This document shows positions 14,664 through 24,227 of a stretch of DNA of 38,585 bases, one piece after another; the stretch's first letter is position 1; each line of letters begins with the position of its first letter. Origin of the DNA: an uncultured Methylibium sp. (lineage in GTDB: Bacteria > Pseudomonadota > Gammaproteobacteria > Burkholderiales > Burkholderiaceae_C); the NCBI RefSeq assembly GCF_902826655.1, contig NZ_CADEFR010000036.1:1-38585 (forward strand), written 5' to 3'. Position numbers and translations under genes: made by a program. The notes beneath the pieces were generated by a model. The model saw only the letters and a list, made by a program, of their open reading frames with translations, was not told where the DNA came from and ran no database searches.

Positions 14664-16877
14664 TCAGGGGATGTAGTTGAGTCCTTCCGGCAACGGCCCG
14701 GCGATCGGCACCTCGAAGATCGGGCCGCCCGGGCCGTCGGGGTCGATCACCAGCGCGCCGTTCGACGCGAAGAAGGCCGCGATCTGGCTCTGCGCACCGA
14801 CCGCGAACGGCGCCGCCGCCGCGACGCCGATGTTGGTCAGGAAGGTGTGCGGGTTCTTCGGGATCGCGCCGCCGGTCGCGGCATAGGCCAGGTCGTTGCG
14901 GAAATAGGTCGCCCGGTCGGTCAGGTCGCCGGCGCGCAGGATCGCGCTGCTGGTCGGGTTGGGCACCGTCTGGTCGCCCTTGGCGAACTGGAAGATCACC
15001 GGCTTGGGCGCGTTGCCCCGCAGCGGCTGCTTGCGGATCAGCGCGGCGTACGAGACCGGATTGCCCGACTGCTGCACCCACTCGTTGCGGTCCAGCAGGC
15101 GCTGGATCGCCATCGCGCCGGCCACGGTGTTGGTGACGGGAGGCGCGTCGCGCAGCGGGATGTTCTCGTTGAAGACGATGCCGCTGGGGTCGGCCACGTT
15201 GATCAGCGACGGCAGGCGCGTGGCCAGCGCGATGCCGGTCAGCGGCCGGAAGGCGCCGAGCCGCGCCACCTCGGTGATCGACCCGCCCGGCACGTTGGGC
15301 ACGCCGGCGCGCAGGTTGGACTCGACGCCCAGGAAGATCGTGCCGTAGATGCCGCCGAAGGACTGGCCGGCGTAGTAGATGCGGCCCGCGTCGAGGTCGA
15401 CGCTGCCGTCGGCATCGACGTCGATGCCGACCTCGATCTGTCGCACCAGCTGCATCAGGTCGACCACCGTCTGGCGCAGGCCGTCGCGGCTGCCGATGAT
15501 GCTGCGCGGCGCTGCGGCGTTGACGCCTTCGGTCGAGTCGATCGCGCCGTTGCCGTCCTGGTCGAAGCCGCGGCCGCCGGCCGGGACCACCACCGGCGCC
15601 CCGCCCGCCGGCAGCACGTTGAGCGTGCCCAGCGCGCCGCCGCCGTGGCCGACGACGTTGATCGACACCGTCGCGATGCCCTGCGAGGCCAGCACCGAGG
15701 CCACGGTCCAGGGCGCGCCGTACATGCTGTCGGTGAAACCGTGGCCGAAGATCGCGACCGGCCAGCCGCCGGCCGGCTTGGCGCCCGCCGGCAGGAACAT
15801 CTGCACCGTCAGCTGGTTGCTGCCCTGCGGCTGCGGCTGCCCGCTCAGCGTCCCGGTGGCCGGGATGTACTTGCCCGCGGTCTGGTAGTCGGGCGAGGTG
15901 TAGCGGCCGTAGGCGATCCGGCCCACCGAGCCGGCCACGACGTTCAGTGCCGGCGTCGGCAGGAAGGACGTCGTGAAGGCCGGCGCCGCACCCGTCTGGC
16001 GGCTGAACTGGATGCCCAGCAGCGCGCCCGGCGCGAACACCGCGCGCACCGGGCCGGCGGCCGAGTTGCCGATGACGAAGTCGACCGGCGCGGGCTTGCT
16101 GCGCTTGATCTGGTTGCGGATCTTCTCGAGGTCGGCGCTCGCGCTCTGGGTCGTGAACAGGCTCAGCGCGACGATGCGCTGCTTGGTGGCCCGCGCCGCG
16201 TGCTCGCCGTCGAGCAGCGACTTGCGGTAGTCGGCGAGGTCGCGGTCGCGCGACTGGCCGTAGTTGAAGTCATGGCGGAAGCGGCCGTACGCGCCCGACT
16301 CGATCGGCCGGCCCTGGGCGTCGCGCACGCCGTTGGTCACCACCAGCACGTAGCGCGAGTGTTCCTCCAGCAGCTCGTCGGACTCGACGGCCAGCGTCTT
16401 GCTCGCCGGGTCCCACACGACCTGGTTGATGCCGACCTTCTGGCCGAAGCCCTGGCCGGTCAGCGTGTCGCCCAGGTTGACCAGCCACACCGTGTCGCTG
16501 GTGACCGAGGCCGGGTCGATGTCGCCGCTGAAGGGCACGGTGATGCGCGGCTGCGTGTTGAAGCCGTCGAGCGTGTTGATCACGTCGATGTCGGCGCAGT
16601 CCGAGGGGAAGGCCGCGCAGTCCGGCTTGGGCAGCTTGACGCGCTTGAGCGTCTTCTGCGTCCAGTCCCACTGCGTGTAGCGGTCGCTCGGGAAGGGCGC
16701 ACCGGACGGGTCGGACAGGTCGAAGCGCACGTGCACGCCCGATCCGCCGTCCTGCGGCTTGCTGCCGCCTGCCCCTGCGCCGTTGGCGAGTGCAAGGCCC
16801 GGGGCCAGCGCCAGCGCGATCAGCGCCGACACCCCGCGTACCGGAAAGAGACGACGAACGGAAAGGATGGACCGCAT
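14664..16877 (-). CDS. Exported lipase/esterase, Pla-1/cef-like
   Basis: A 737-aa exported alpha/beta hydrolase. The signal peptide (residues about 1-31, ending LALA) follows ATG 16877; the longer open frame upstream lacks such a signal. The N-terminal part (about 40-270) resembles the bacterial lipase N domain, with an Ig-like stretch (FSGDIDPASVTSDTVWL, ELLEEHSRYVLVVTNGVRD). The hydrolase part has an oxyanion segment IFGHGFTDS, the nucleophile Ser506 in AGQSFGG, a probable Asp635 in KGDQTVP and His677 in NPHTFL, so the triad is complete. Two EF-hand-like loops, starting at Asp439 (DQDGNGAID) and Asp486 (DVDADGSVD), lie just before the nucleophile and may bind calcium. Substrate is unknown; a lipid or polyester such as a polyhydroxyalkanoate is possible. 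Confidence 0.82.
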   Translation of the reverse strand: MRSILSVRRLFPVRGVSALIALALAPGLALANGAGAGGSKPQDGGSGVHVRFDLSDPSGAPFPSDRYTQWDWTQKTLKRVKLPKPDCAAFPSDCADIDVINTLDGFNTQPRITVPFSGDIDPASVTSDTVWLVNLGDTLTGQGFGQKVGINQVVWDPASKTLAVESDELLEEHSRYVLVVTNGVRDAQGRPIESGAYGRFRHDFNYGQSRDRDLADYRKSLLDGEHAARATKQRIVALSLFTTQSASADLEKIRNQIKRSKPAPVDFVIGNSAAGPVRAVFAPGALLGIQFSRQTGAAPAFTTSFLPTPALNVVAGSVGRIAYGRYTSPDYQTAGKYIPATGTLSGQPQPQGSNQLTVQMFLPAGAKPAGGWPVAIFGHGFTDSMYGAPWTVASVLASQGIATVSINVVGHGGGALGTLNVLPAGGAPVVVPAGGRGFDQDGNGAIDSTEGVNAAAPRSIIGSRDGLRQTVVDLMQLVRQIEVGIDVDADGSVDLDAGRIYYAGQSFGGIYGTIFLGVESNLRAGVPNVPGGSITEVARLGAFRPLTGIALATRLPSLINVADPSGIVFNENIPLRDAPPVTNTVAGAMAIQRLLDRNEWVQQSGNPVSYAALIRKQPLRGNAPKPVIFQFAKGDQTVPNPTSSAILRAGDLTDRATYFRNDLAYAATGGAIPKNPHTFLTNIGVAAAAPFAVGAQSQIAAFFASNGALVIDPDGPGGPIFEVPIAGPLPEGLNYIP

Positions 16878-16972
16878 GCTTGTCTCCAGATGCTCGTTGT
16901 GATGGCAAACACCGCCGCCCGGATCGTGCCCAGGCGCTGGAGACATTCTGATGAAGGCGCACGCCGGCGACC

Positions 16973-16997
16973 CCTGAGACTTCCCCTGTCTCTCAGG
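16973..16997 (-). terminator. Terminator-like hairpin after the diguanylate cyclase
   Basis: CCTGAGA (16973-16979) and TCTCAGG (16991-16997) are perfect inverted copies with an 11-nt loop, about 43 nt past the diguanylate cyclase stop on the - strand. A second repeat, GGCGCC-GTGC-GGCGCC at 17003-17018, lies next to it. Together they probably end the signalling operon and separate it from the lipase gene. Confidence 0.4.
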
Positions 16998-17039
16998 CGA
17001 CAGGCGCCGTGCGGCGCCGCAGCAAGCGGCGGGCGCCGC

Positions 17040-18761
17040 TCAGGCCGTGCAGGTGCGGTTCTTGCCGGTCCGCTTGGCCTCGTACAGCGCCTCGTCGGCG
17101 CGTTCCAGCGCCTGCTCGAGGCGCTCGCCGGCGCGGTAGGGCGTGACGCCAGCCGAGAAGGTGACGAAGACCTGGCCCTGCTCGTCGCTCATGAAGAGCT
17201 CCGCGCTCAGCGTGCGCTGCACGCGCGTCAGCACCTGCTGGGCCTCGGCCGCGGCCGTGGCCGGCAGCAGCACGACGAACTCCTCGCCGCCGTAGCGCGC
17301 CAGCGTGTCGCCGGGTCGCAGGGCCTGCTGCACGCGCTGCGTCAGGAACTGCAGCGCGGCGTCGCCGCTGGCGTGGCCCAGGCGGTCGTTGAGCTTCTTG
17401 AAATTGTCGAGGTCGATCAGCGCCACCGCCAGCCCCGGGCTGCCGTCCTGCAGCGCGCGCGCGGTCTTGGCGCTCTCGGTCTCGAAGGACTGCATCAGCC
17501 CGCGGCGGTTGGCCACCTGGGTCAGGGGGTCGGTCGAGACCTCGTTCGACAGGCGGCGGATCTCGGCCTCGAGCTCGACCACGCGCGTCTGCATCGTGCT
17601 GGCGCGCTCGTGCTCGGCGGCGAGCCGCGCCTGGGTCTGGCTCACGCCCTCGTGCACCGCACGGCTCTCGGTCACCATCTCGCGGACCGTGCCGGCCAGG
17701 CTCTCCAGCGAGTCGGCCTGGTCGATCGCCTCGGCGTAGCCGTCCAGGCGGTCGGAGAAGCGACCGGTCTGCGCGCCCAGCGCGGCGATCTCGTCGAGCA
17801 TCTGGTGGATCGAGTCCTTGAGCGCCTCGCGCGCCGCGCCGCGCTCGGCGCGCAGGCGGTGCTGGCGCTCTCGCGTGCTGGCCAGCAGCTGGCTGACCGA
17901 GCGCACGCCGCGCGCCGTCAGGCCGGCGTCGCTGTCGAACAGCTGGTCGCGCATCACGGTGCACTGGCCCTGCACCCAGGAGTCGTCCTCGGCCAGGTCG
18001 GCCAGGCCCTCGGTCAGCTCGTGGCACAGGCTGCCCAGCTGGGCCAGCAGGTGGTGGCGATGCTGCAGCACGCGCCGCGCCTCGGCGCAGGCCGCGGTGA
18101 TGGCTTCGGCGACGTGCTGCGGCCCTTCGGGCAGCAGTCGCGCCTGCAGAGCCGCCAGGCGCTCGGCGACCTCGCGGCCGCGCGGCTCGCCGACCGGCAG
18201 CGCCGCCTGCACGGTGATGCCCAGCTCGCCGGCGATCTGCGGCCAGCTGTCGTCCTCGTCGGCCGACGCCGGCACGGGGGCCGGCGCGACCGGCGTCTCG
18301 GCGGCCGACGCGGGCGGGCTGCCCGCGGGCTCCAGCGCGTCCAGCGGCGCCAGGTCGCTGGGGGCCTCGCCCGGCGCGTCGCTGTCCCAGCTGGCGACCA
18401 GCTGGCCCAACCGCTGCTGCAGGCGCCGGGCGTCGCTGCGGCTGCCGCTCAGCACGCGCTGCAGGCTGTCCTTCTTGCGCGCGGCGGTCCACTGGCGCCC
18501 GCCGCGTTCGATGCCGCGCAGCGTGCGCTCGATCAGCGCGGCCCAGGCCTCGCCGTCGTGCGACGCCGCAGCCTCGGCCGGCGCGGCCGCGGCCGACGGC
18601 GCCGGGCCGCCTTCGGCCTGGTAGGCCCGCGCGAAGTTCTCGGGGGTCGGCTCCTGGCGCTGCATCGCCAGCCGGCGCAGCGCCGCCTTGGCCAGCTGGG
18701 CCGGCGCCGTCGAGGCCGGCGATGTGGGTTCGACGCCGCGCGCGGCGGCCTCCTTGCTCAC
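17040..18761 (-). CDS. Diguanylate cyclase (GGDEF)
   Basis: Makes cyclic di-GMP from two GTP. The 573-aa protein has a GGDEF domain from about residue 405 (TDPLTQVANRRGL) with the active motif GGEEF at 491-495 and an intact product-inhibition site RPGD five residues before it. The N-terminal region starts with the helix LRRLAMQRQEPTPENFARAY, common in soluble cyclases of this type, followed by an Ala/Pro-rich linker and long coiled-coil-like helices. No membrane segments are present, so it is cytoplasmic. The start is GTG 18761, without a strong ribosome site; translation is probably coupled to the upstream REC-GGDEF-EAL gene, whose stop lies 16 nt before. Confidence 0.9.
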   Translation of the reverse strand: MSKEAAARGVEPTSPASTAPAQLAKAALRRLAMQRQEPTPENFARAYQAEGGPAPSAAAAPAEAAASHDGEAWAALIERTLRGIERGGRQWTAARKKDSLQRVLSGSRSDARRLQQRLGQLVASWDSDAPGEAPSDLAPLDALEPAGSPPASAAETPVAPAPVPASADEDDSWPQIAGELGITVQAALPVGEPRGREVAERLAALQARLLPEGPQHVAEAITAACAEARRVLQHRHHLLAQLGSLCHELTEGLADLAEDDSWVQGQCTVMRDQLFDSDAGLTARGVRSVSQLLASTRERQHRLRAERGAAREALKDSIHQMLDEIAALGAQTGRFSDRLDGYAEAIDQADSLESLAGTVREMVTESRAVHEGVSQTQARLAAEHERASTMQTRVVELEAEIRRLSNEVSTDPLTQVANRRGLMQSFETESAKTARALQDGSPGLAVALIDLDNFKKLNDRLGHASGDAALQFLTQRVQQALRPGDTLARYGGEEFVVLLPATAAAEAQQVLTRVQRTLSAELFMSDEQGQVFVTFSAGVTPYRAGERLEQALERADEALYEAKRTGKNRTCTA

Positions 18762-18777
18762 GGCGGGGACCCTGGCG

Positions 18778-21036
18778 TCAGCCGGACGGCGGCAGGTTGC
18801 CCAGCGCGCGCGGTCCGCGCGAGGCCTGCGGGTCGACGACGTCGGCCTCCTCGACCTGGCCGATCCACGGCGCCTTGCGCGGCAGCACGGTCTGCGACAG
18901 CCACTGCTCCAGCTCGTCGGGCGGCAGCGCCTTGCTGAACAGGAAGCCCTGCATCGTGCTGCAGCCCAGGCGGTGCAGCACCTCCATCTGGCGCAGGTTC
19001 TCGACGCCCTCGGCGATCACGCGGATGCCCAGCGAGCGCGCCAGCGCGATGATGGCGGCGACCACCGCCGAGCTCTGCAGCGTGACGCCGAGGTCGCGCA
19101 CGAAGCTGCGGTCGATCTTCAGCTCGCTGATCGGCAGCGTCGTCAGGTAGGCCAGCGACGAGTAGCCGGTACCGAAGTCGTCGATCGAGATCTCGACGCC
19201 GATCTCGTTGAGCCGGTGCAGCGCCGGGATCACGTTCTGCAGGTCCTTCATCAGGCCCGTCTCGGTGATCTCGAGCTCGATGCAGCGGTGCGAGATGCCG
19301 TGCGAGGCCGCGGCCTGCTGCAGGTGCGCGACCAGGTCGGTGCGCTCGAACAGCCGGCTCGGCAGGTTGACGGCGATCGAGGTCTCGATGCCGTGCTGCT
19401 GCTGCCACAGCGCCGCCTGGCGCGTGGCCTCGCGGATCGCCCACTCGCTCATCGGCACGATCAGGCCGGTTTCCTCGGCCAGCGGGATGAAGTCGCCGGG
19501 CGGCACCAGCTTGTCGCCGCGCCGCCAGCGCATCAGCGCCTCGGCACCGATCATGCGGGCGCTGCGCACGTCGATCTTGGGCTGGTAGTGCAGCACCAGC
19601 TCCTCGCGCTCGATGGCCTTGTGCAGCGCGCTTTCCAGTTCCAGCTTCTCGCGGCCCTTGCCGGCCAGGTGCGGGCGGTACAGCGACGCGGCATTGCGCC
19701 CCGCCGCCTTGGCCGAGTACATCGCCACGTCGGCGTTGCGCAGCACGTCGGCCACCGAGACGCCGTCGCGCGGGAACAGCGCGATGCCGACCGAGGCGGT
19801 GACGAAGCATTCCTGGCCGCCGACGAAGATCGGCTCGCGCATCACTTCCAGGATGCGCAGCGCGACGCGCTCGGCGTCCTGGTCGGTGCCGACCTCGGGC
19901 AGCAGCGCGACGAACTCGTCGCCGCCCAGCCGGCCCACGGCCTCGAGCGAGCGGTGGGCGCGCTGGCCGACGGACTCGATGCCGTGCTCGACCACCTGGT
20001 CGGAGTGCCGCACGCAGGAGCGCAGGCGCCGCGACACCTCCATCAGCAGCTCGTCGCCGGCGCCATGGCCCAGCGTGTCGTTGATGACCTTGAAGCGGTC
20101 CAGGTCGATCAGCAGCAGGCCGACCTGGTGGTTCAGGCGCTTGGCCTGCTCCATCGCGCGCTCGGCACGCCAGATCAGCTGGCGGCGATTGGGCAGGCCG
20201 GTCAGCGCGTCGAAGTTGGCCAGGTGGCGGATCTTGTCCTCGGCCTGGCGCCGGTCGGTCACGTCCTGGACGATGCCGGTGTAGCCGATCAGCTGGCCCT
20301 GCTCGCTGAACTCGGGCTCGGCCTCGACGTGGACGACGCGCTGGCGGCCGTCGAGCAGCTGCACCGGGAAGTCGGTCGCCAGCACGGTATTGCGCTCGAG
20401 CGTCTCGCGCAGCAGCGCCATGCAGCCGCGCCGGTGGTCGACCGGCACCATGCGCATCACGTCGCGCAGGCCCATCCGGTCGCCCGGCCCGAGCCCGAAG
20501 ACGCGCAGCGCCTCGACCGAGAACAGCAGGTCGCTGCGGCCGCGCCACCAGTCGAAGCTGCCCATGCGCGCCAGGTCCTGGGCGCGGGCGAGCTTGGACT
20601 TGCTGCGCTCCAGCTCCAGGCGCGTGCGCGACGAGCGCAGCAGGTAGCGCAGCCGGCCGGCCAGCAGGCTCCATTGCGTGGACTTGACGAAGAAGTCGGT
20701 CGCGCCGGCCTCGTAGGCGCGCGTGATCGAGGCGTCGTCGTCCAGGCCGGTCAGCATCAGCACGGGCATCGACTCGAAGCCCGGCAGCGAGCGCAGCTCG
20801 CGGCAGGTCGCGAAGCCGTCCATGCCCGGCATCAGCGCGTCGAGCACGATCACGTCCGGCGACCAGTCGGCCAGCAGCCGGATCGCGCGGTCGCCGCTGG
20901 TGGCCTCGGTGATCGCGAAGCCGCGCTCGCGCAGGGCGATCGAGGTCAGCAGCAGGTTCACCTCGTCGTCGTCGACGAGCAGCACCCGCGGGCTGTGCAG
21001 CGCGTCGTCGGCGGCGGGGTCGGCACCGGGATTCAT
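18778..21036 (-). CDS. Response regulator with PAS, GGDEF and EAL domains
   Basis: A 752-aa protein controlling c-di-GMP. The receiver domain (about 16-135) has the acidic pair Asp22/Asp23 and phosphoacceptor Asp66 (VLDALMPG). A PAS domain (about 165-275) follows, then GGDEF with the motif GGDEF at 371-375 and EAL with EAL at 499-501. EAL catalytic residues appear intact (ALMRW, ITETGLM, DDFGTGYSS, LKIDRSF, EGVEN), so phosphodiesterase activity is likely. The GGDEF domain has about 20 extra residues between the RHSD site and VGRLGGDEF. The ATG at 21036 is chosen; a GTG at 21069 overlapping the upstream kinase gene is an alternative. The likely phosphodonor is the adjacent hybrid kinase. Confidence 0.9.
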   Translation of the reverse strand: MNPGADPAADDALHSPRVLLVDDDEVNLLLTSIALRERGFAITEATSGDRAIRLLADWSPDVIVLDALMPGMDGFATCRELRSLPGFESMPVLMLTGLDDDASITRAYEAGATDFFVKSTQWSLLAGRLRYLLRSSRTRLELERSKSKLARAQDLARMGSFDWWRGRSDLLFSVEALRVFGLGPGDRMGLRDVMRMVPVDHRRGCMALLRETLERNTVLATDFPVQLLDGRQRVVHVEAEPEFSEQGQLIGYTGIVQDVTDRRQAEDKIRHLANFDALTGLPNRRQLIWRAERAMEQAKRLNHQVGLLLIDLDRFKVINDTLGHGAGDELLMEVSRRLRSCVRHSDQVVEHGIESVGQRAHRSLEAVGRLGGDEFVALLPEVGTDQDAERVALRILEVMREPIFVGGQECFVTASVGIALFPRDGVSVADVLRNADVAMYSAKAAGRNAASLYRPHLAGKGREKLELESALHKAIEREELVLHYQPKIDVRSARMIGAEALMRWRRGDKLVPPGDFIPLAEETGLIVPMSEWAIREATRQAALWQQQHGIETSIAVNLPSRLFERTDLVAHLQQAAASHGISHRCIELEITETGLMKDLQNVIPALHRLNEIGVEISIDDFGTGYSSLAYLTTLPISELKIDRSFVRDLGVTLQSSAVVAAIIALARSLGIRVIAEGVENLRQMEVLHRLGCSTMQGFLFSKALPPDELEQWLSQTVLPRKAPWIGQVEEADVVDPQASRGPRALGNLPPSG

Positions 21037-21061
21037 GACAGGGCTCGTACGTTTCGACAGG

Positions 21062-24013
21062 TCAGGCACTGCTGAGCAGCGCGCGCAGGTTCTCGCGCAC
21101 GATGGCGATCTCGTCGCGCAGCGACGCGACGTGCGGACCCAGGGCCTGCACGTCGTTGCTGCGGATCATGCCTTCGATGTCGGCACACAGGGCCGACAAC
21201 TTGAGCGCGCCGATGCTGGCGGACGAGGATTTCAGCGTGTGCGCCACGTGGCGCACGCCGTCCAGGTCGCCGCCGGCATGGGCGGCATCGAGCTGCGGCA
21301 GCAGGCGGCCGGTCGAGCTGTCGAAGGCCTGGGCCACGCGCTCGAGCAGGTGGTTGGCGCCGGTCGGGTCGAGGTCGCGCAGGCGCTGCAGCGCCTCGCT
21401 GTCGAGCGCACTGGCCGGCGGCGATGCGGGCGACGCGGCGGGCGCGGCGGCAGGAGTGCCGGCGGCCGAGGCCGGTCCGGGGTTCAGGCGGTCGGACAAC
21501 ATATGCAGCAGCTGGCTCTGGCGGAAGGGTTTGGAAAGGTAGTCGTCGAATCCGAGGCCGAGGAAGCGCTCGCGGTCGCCCCCCAGCGCATTGGCCGTCA
21601 CCGCCACCACCGGAGTATGCGGCGGCGTGACGAAGGCAAAGCGCTCGCCCGGCCCGCGGCGGAACCAGCCGAGCGCCTCGACGCCGTCCATGCCCGGCAT
21701 CTGGATGTCCATCATCACCAGGTCGAAGCGCTGCTGGCACAGCGCCCGCAGGCCCTCCAGGGCTGACGAGGCGAGCTGCACGCGGCAGCCGAACTGGCGC
21801 AGCATCTGGGCGATCACTTCCTGGTTGACCGGGTTGTCCTCGACCACGAGGATGTGAGCGTCCATGCGCGGCGTCAAGCCGCCGACCGCAGGGCTGCCGC
21901 TGGACACGCCCAGGATGGCCTGGCGCAGTTCGGCCTGGCGCACCGGCTTGTGGACGAAGCGCTGGAAGCCGGCCGCCTGGGCCTTGCGGGCCTCGTCGGG
22001 CGCGCTCACCGAGGACAGCATGATCAGCTTGAGGTCGGCCTGGGCCGGGTCGGACGACAGCCGGCGCGCCAGCTGCAGGCCGTCCATGCGCGGCATCTCC
22101 ATGTCGATCAGGGCGATGTCGAAGCGCCTGCCGGCCGCCTGCTCGGCCTGCAGGCGCTCGAGCGCGTCGACGCCGTCCAGCGCCGTCACCACCCCCATGC
22201 CCCAGTTGCCCAGCAGGTTGGCCAGCACCGTGCGGTTGGTCTCGTTGTCGTCGACCACCAGCACGCGCAGCCCCGGCAGCGGCGTCAGGTCGGCCGGCTG
22301 GGTCCCGAACTCCGCCTCGGCGGCGGCCAGCGGCAGGCGCACGCTGAAGGTCGAGCCCATGCCGGGCCGGCTCTCGACCGAGATCGTGCCGTCCATCAGC
22401 TCGACCAGCTGGCGCGAGATCGCCAGCCCGAGGCCGGTGCCGCCATAGTGCCGCGCCATGCCGCTGCTGGCCTGGGTGAAGGCGGTGAAGAGCCGCGGCA
22501 GCGCCTCGGCCGAGATGCCGATGCCGGTGTCGCGCACGCAGAACTCGACCCAGCGCGAAGGCTCGGGCTCCTCGCCCTCGGGCACCGCGCCGACGCGCCG
22601 CAGCTCGACGACGACCTCGCCGTGCTCGGTGAACTTGATCGCGTTGGCCACCAGGTTGGTCAGCACCTGGCGCAGGCGCAGCGCGTCGCCGTGCAGCACG
22701 CGCGGCAGGCCCGCCTGCTCGCGGAAGCTGAGCTCCAGGCCCTTCTCCTGCGCGCGCGGCGCCAGCAGCTCCAGCACGTCCTCGACCAGCGCGCGCGGCC
22801 GGAAGTCGGTCGGTGCCAGCTCCAGCTTGCCGGCTTCGATCTTCGAGAAGTCGAGGATGTCGTTGATGATGTCTAGCAGGCTCTCGCCCGAGCGGTAGAC
22901 GGCCTGCGCAAAGCGCCGCTGGCGCGCGTCCAGCTCGGTGCCCAGCAGCAGCTCGGTCATGCCCAGCACGCCGTTCATCGGGGTGCGGATCTCGTGGCTC
23001 ATCGTCGCCATGAACTGGCTCTTGGCCTGGCTCGCGGTCTCGGCCTTCAGCGCCATCGCCTGGGCGGCGGCGGTGGCCTGCTGCAGCTCGCCGGCGCCGG
23101 CCTCGAGGTCCTCGCGGTGCGTGCGCAGGCGCGCCAGCATGGCGTTGAAGGTCGTCGCCAGGCGCCCCAGGTCATCGGCCGAACTGACCTCGACCTCGTG
23201 CTCGAAGTCGTCGTCGGCCACCCGCAGCGCCGCCTCGCGCAGGCTCGCGATCTGCCGGTTGATGCGCTGCATCAGGTAGTTGGCGCCCAGCAGGCCCAGC
23301 GTCAGCATCAGCCCGGCCGTCGCCAGCAGCACCGTGAACAGCAGGCCGGCGATCCAGCGGCTGGCCTCGCCGAGCGTGGCCGAGAACGCATCCTCGAGCG
23401 GCAGGACGCGCTCGTGCACCTGGTCGATCTCGGCGGCCAGCATGGCGATGCGTGCCGGGTCGCCGCGGCCCTCGACCTCGGCGCGCAGGGCGTCGGCCAG
23501 GCCGCTCATCTCGCCGATCAGGCGATCGCCCTCGGCCCACAGCGTGATCGCGCGGTCGAGGTAGCTCAGGTCGCGGAAGGTGCGGAACAGCCAGATCAGG
23601 CTGTCGACGTCGTCCGGGTGGTTGCGCCCGGCCAGGAAACCGGCTCGCGCCACGCCCAGGTCGGGCGACGGCTTCTCCAGCTCGAGCCGCGCCTGCTTGT
23701 CGCCCTGGTTGACCAGCAGGGCGCGCTGGTAGGCCTGGAAATCCTCGGGAGCCCGCGTCTCGACGTAGCGCTTGAGGTGCTGCAGCGCGTCGCGGTGGGC
23801 CTTGGCCCAGTAGCCTTCGCCGGCCACGTAGGCGCGCACGCCCGAGTGGATGTCGGAGCTGATCTTGCCCAGCGCGACCAGGCCGACCACGACCACCACG
23901 AACAGCACGACGATCAGCGCCAGCTTGCGCGCCACCGCCATGTCACGCAGCGCGGCGCCGCGCGGCAGCATCTGCGGCTGCGCGGGCACCGGGTCGGGCC
24001 CGTGGGCGCTCAT
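21062..24013 (-). CDS. Tripartite hybrid sensor histidine kinase (BarA-like architecture)
   Basis: A 983-aa membrane kinase. Order: cytoplasmic N-terminus, membrane helix about 31-49, periplasmic sensor about 50-215, second membrane helix, HAMP (to about 295), HisKA with His340 (MSHEIRTP), HATPase (N box [10 protein letters not shown], then DTGIGIS and [10 protein letters not shown]), receiver 1 with Asp637, receiver 2 with Asp769 ([11 protein letters not shown]), and a C-terminal Hpt domain with His925 (AHTLKSSS). All relay residues are present, so a His-Asp-His relay is possible, with the Hpt handing phosphate to a separate regulator. The downstream REC-GGDEF-EAL protein is the obvious candidate. 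ATG 24013 is preceded by aggtga; an ATG at 24043 is possible. The frame opens much further upstream without a convincing start. Confidence 0.92.
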   Translation of the reverse strand: MSAHGPDPVPAQPQMLPRGAALRDMAVARKLALIVVLFVVVVVGLVALGKISSDIHSGVRAYVAGEGYWAKAHRDALQHLKRYVETRAPEDFQAYQRALLVNQGDKQARLELEKPSPDLGVARAGFLAGRNHPDDVDSLIWLFRTFRDLSYLDRAITLWAEGDRLIGEMSGLADALRAEVEGRGDPARIAMLAAEIDQVHERVLPLEDAFSATLGEASRWIAGLLFTVLLATAGLMLTLGLLGANYLMQRINRQIASLREAALRVADDDFEHEVEVSSADDLGRLATTFNAMLARLRTHREDLEAGAGELQQATAAAQAMALKAETASQAKSQFMATMSHEIRTPMNGVLGMTELLLGTELDARQRRFAQAVYRSGESLLDIINDILDFSKIEAGKLELAPTDFRPRALVEDVLELLAPRAQEKGLELSFREQAGLPRVLHGDALRLRQVLTNLVANAIKFTEHGEVVVELRRVGAVPEGEEPEPSRWVEFCVRDTGIGISAEALPRLFTAFTQASSGMARHYGGTGLGLAISRQLVELMDGTISVESRPGMGSTFSVRLPLAAAEAEFGTQPADLTPLPGLRVLVVDDNETNRTVLANLLGNWGMGVVTALDGVDALERLQAEQAAGRRFDIALIDMEMPRMDGLQLARRLSSDPAQADLKLIMLSSVSAPDEARKAQAAGFQRFVHKPVRQAELRQAILGVSSGSPAVGGLTPRMDAHILVVEDNPVNQEVIAQMLRQFGCRVQLASSALEGLRALCQQRFDLVMMDIQMPGMDGVEALGWFRRGPGERFAFVTPPHTPVVAVTANALGGDRERFLGLGFDDYLSKPFRQSQLLHMLSDRLNPGPASAAGTPAAAPAASPASPPASALDSEALQRLRDLDPTGANHLLERVAQAFDSSTGRLLPQLDAAHAGGDLDGVRHVAHTLKSSSASIGALKLSALCADIEGMIRSNDVQALGPHVASLRDEIAIVRENLRALLSSA

Positions 24014-24063
24014 CGGCTCACCTGGCGCCGGCCGGCTCGCCATGGCGCCGCCCTGCCCTCGAA

Positions 24064-24083
24064 AGACGGCATGCGGGCCGTCT
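24064..24083. promoter_or_regulatory. Perfect inverted repeat in the divergent kinase spacer
   Basis: AGACGGC (24064-24070) and GCCGTCT (24077-24083) are perfect inverted copies around a 6-nt centre. The site is in the 214-nt spacer between the divergent hybrid kinase and the + strand kinase, in a position suited to an operator or a leader hairpin of the hybrid kinase transcript. Confidence 0.35.
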
Positions 24084-24214
24084 GCGGAACAACCGGGACC
24101 TGACGATGCATGGCAGCAAGTGTGGCGCAGCCCGCCTGCCTTCGCCAAGCGCTGCCTCGACCCCCCGTGAAGGATGTCGGCCGACCGAGCGCCGGCTTGA
24201 GCACGGACGACTCC

Positions 24215-24220
24215 TAGAAT
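24215..24220 (+). promoter_or_regulatory. Candidate -10 box of the + strand kinase gene
   Basis: TAGAAT ends only 7 nt before the ATG at 24228, and no ribosome site lies between. If it is the real -10, the transcript would start at or next to the ATG and be leaderless. TTGAGC at 24197-24202 is too close (12 nt) to be a standard -35 box. Confidence 0.35.
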
Positions 24221-24227
24221 CGATCGC

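Noticed and set aside
14646-18938. Very long + strand open frame (1430 codons) across lipase, diguanylate cyclase and beyond
   Set aside because: It runs antisense through several clearly recognisable genes and has only low-complexity Arg/Ala/Val/Gln-rich sequence. Such frames are expected where GC-biased codons remove stops from the opposite strand.
22994-24103. + strand frame (369 codons) opposite the hybrid kinase
   Set aside because: Shadow of the kinase gene; His/Gln/Arg-rich and without recognisable motifs.
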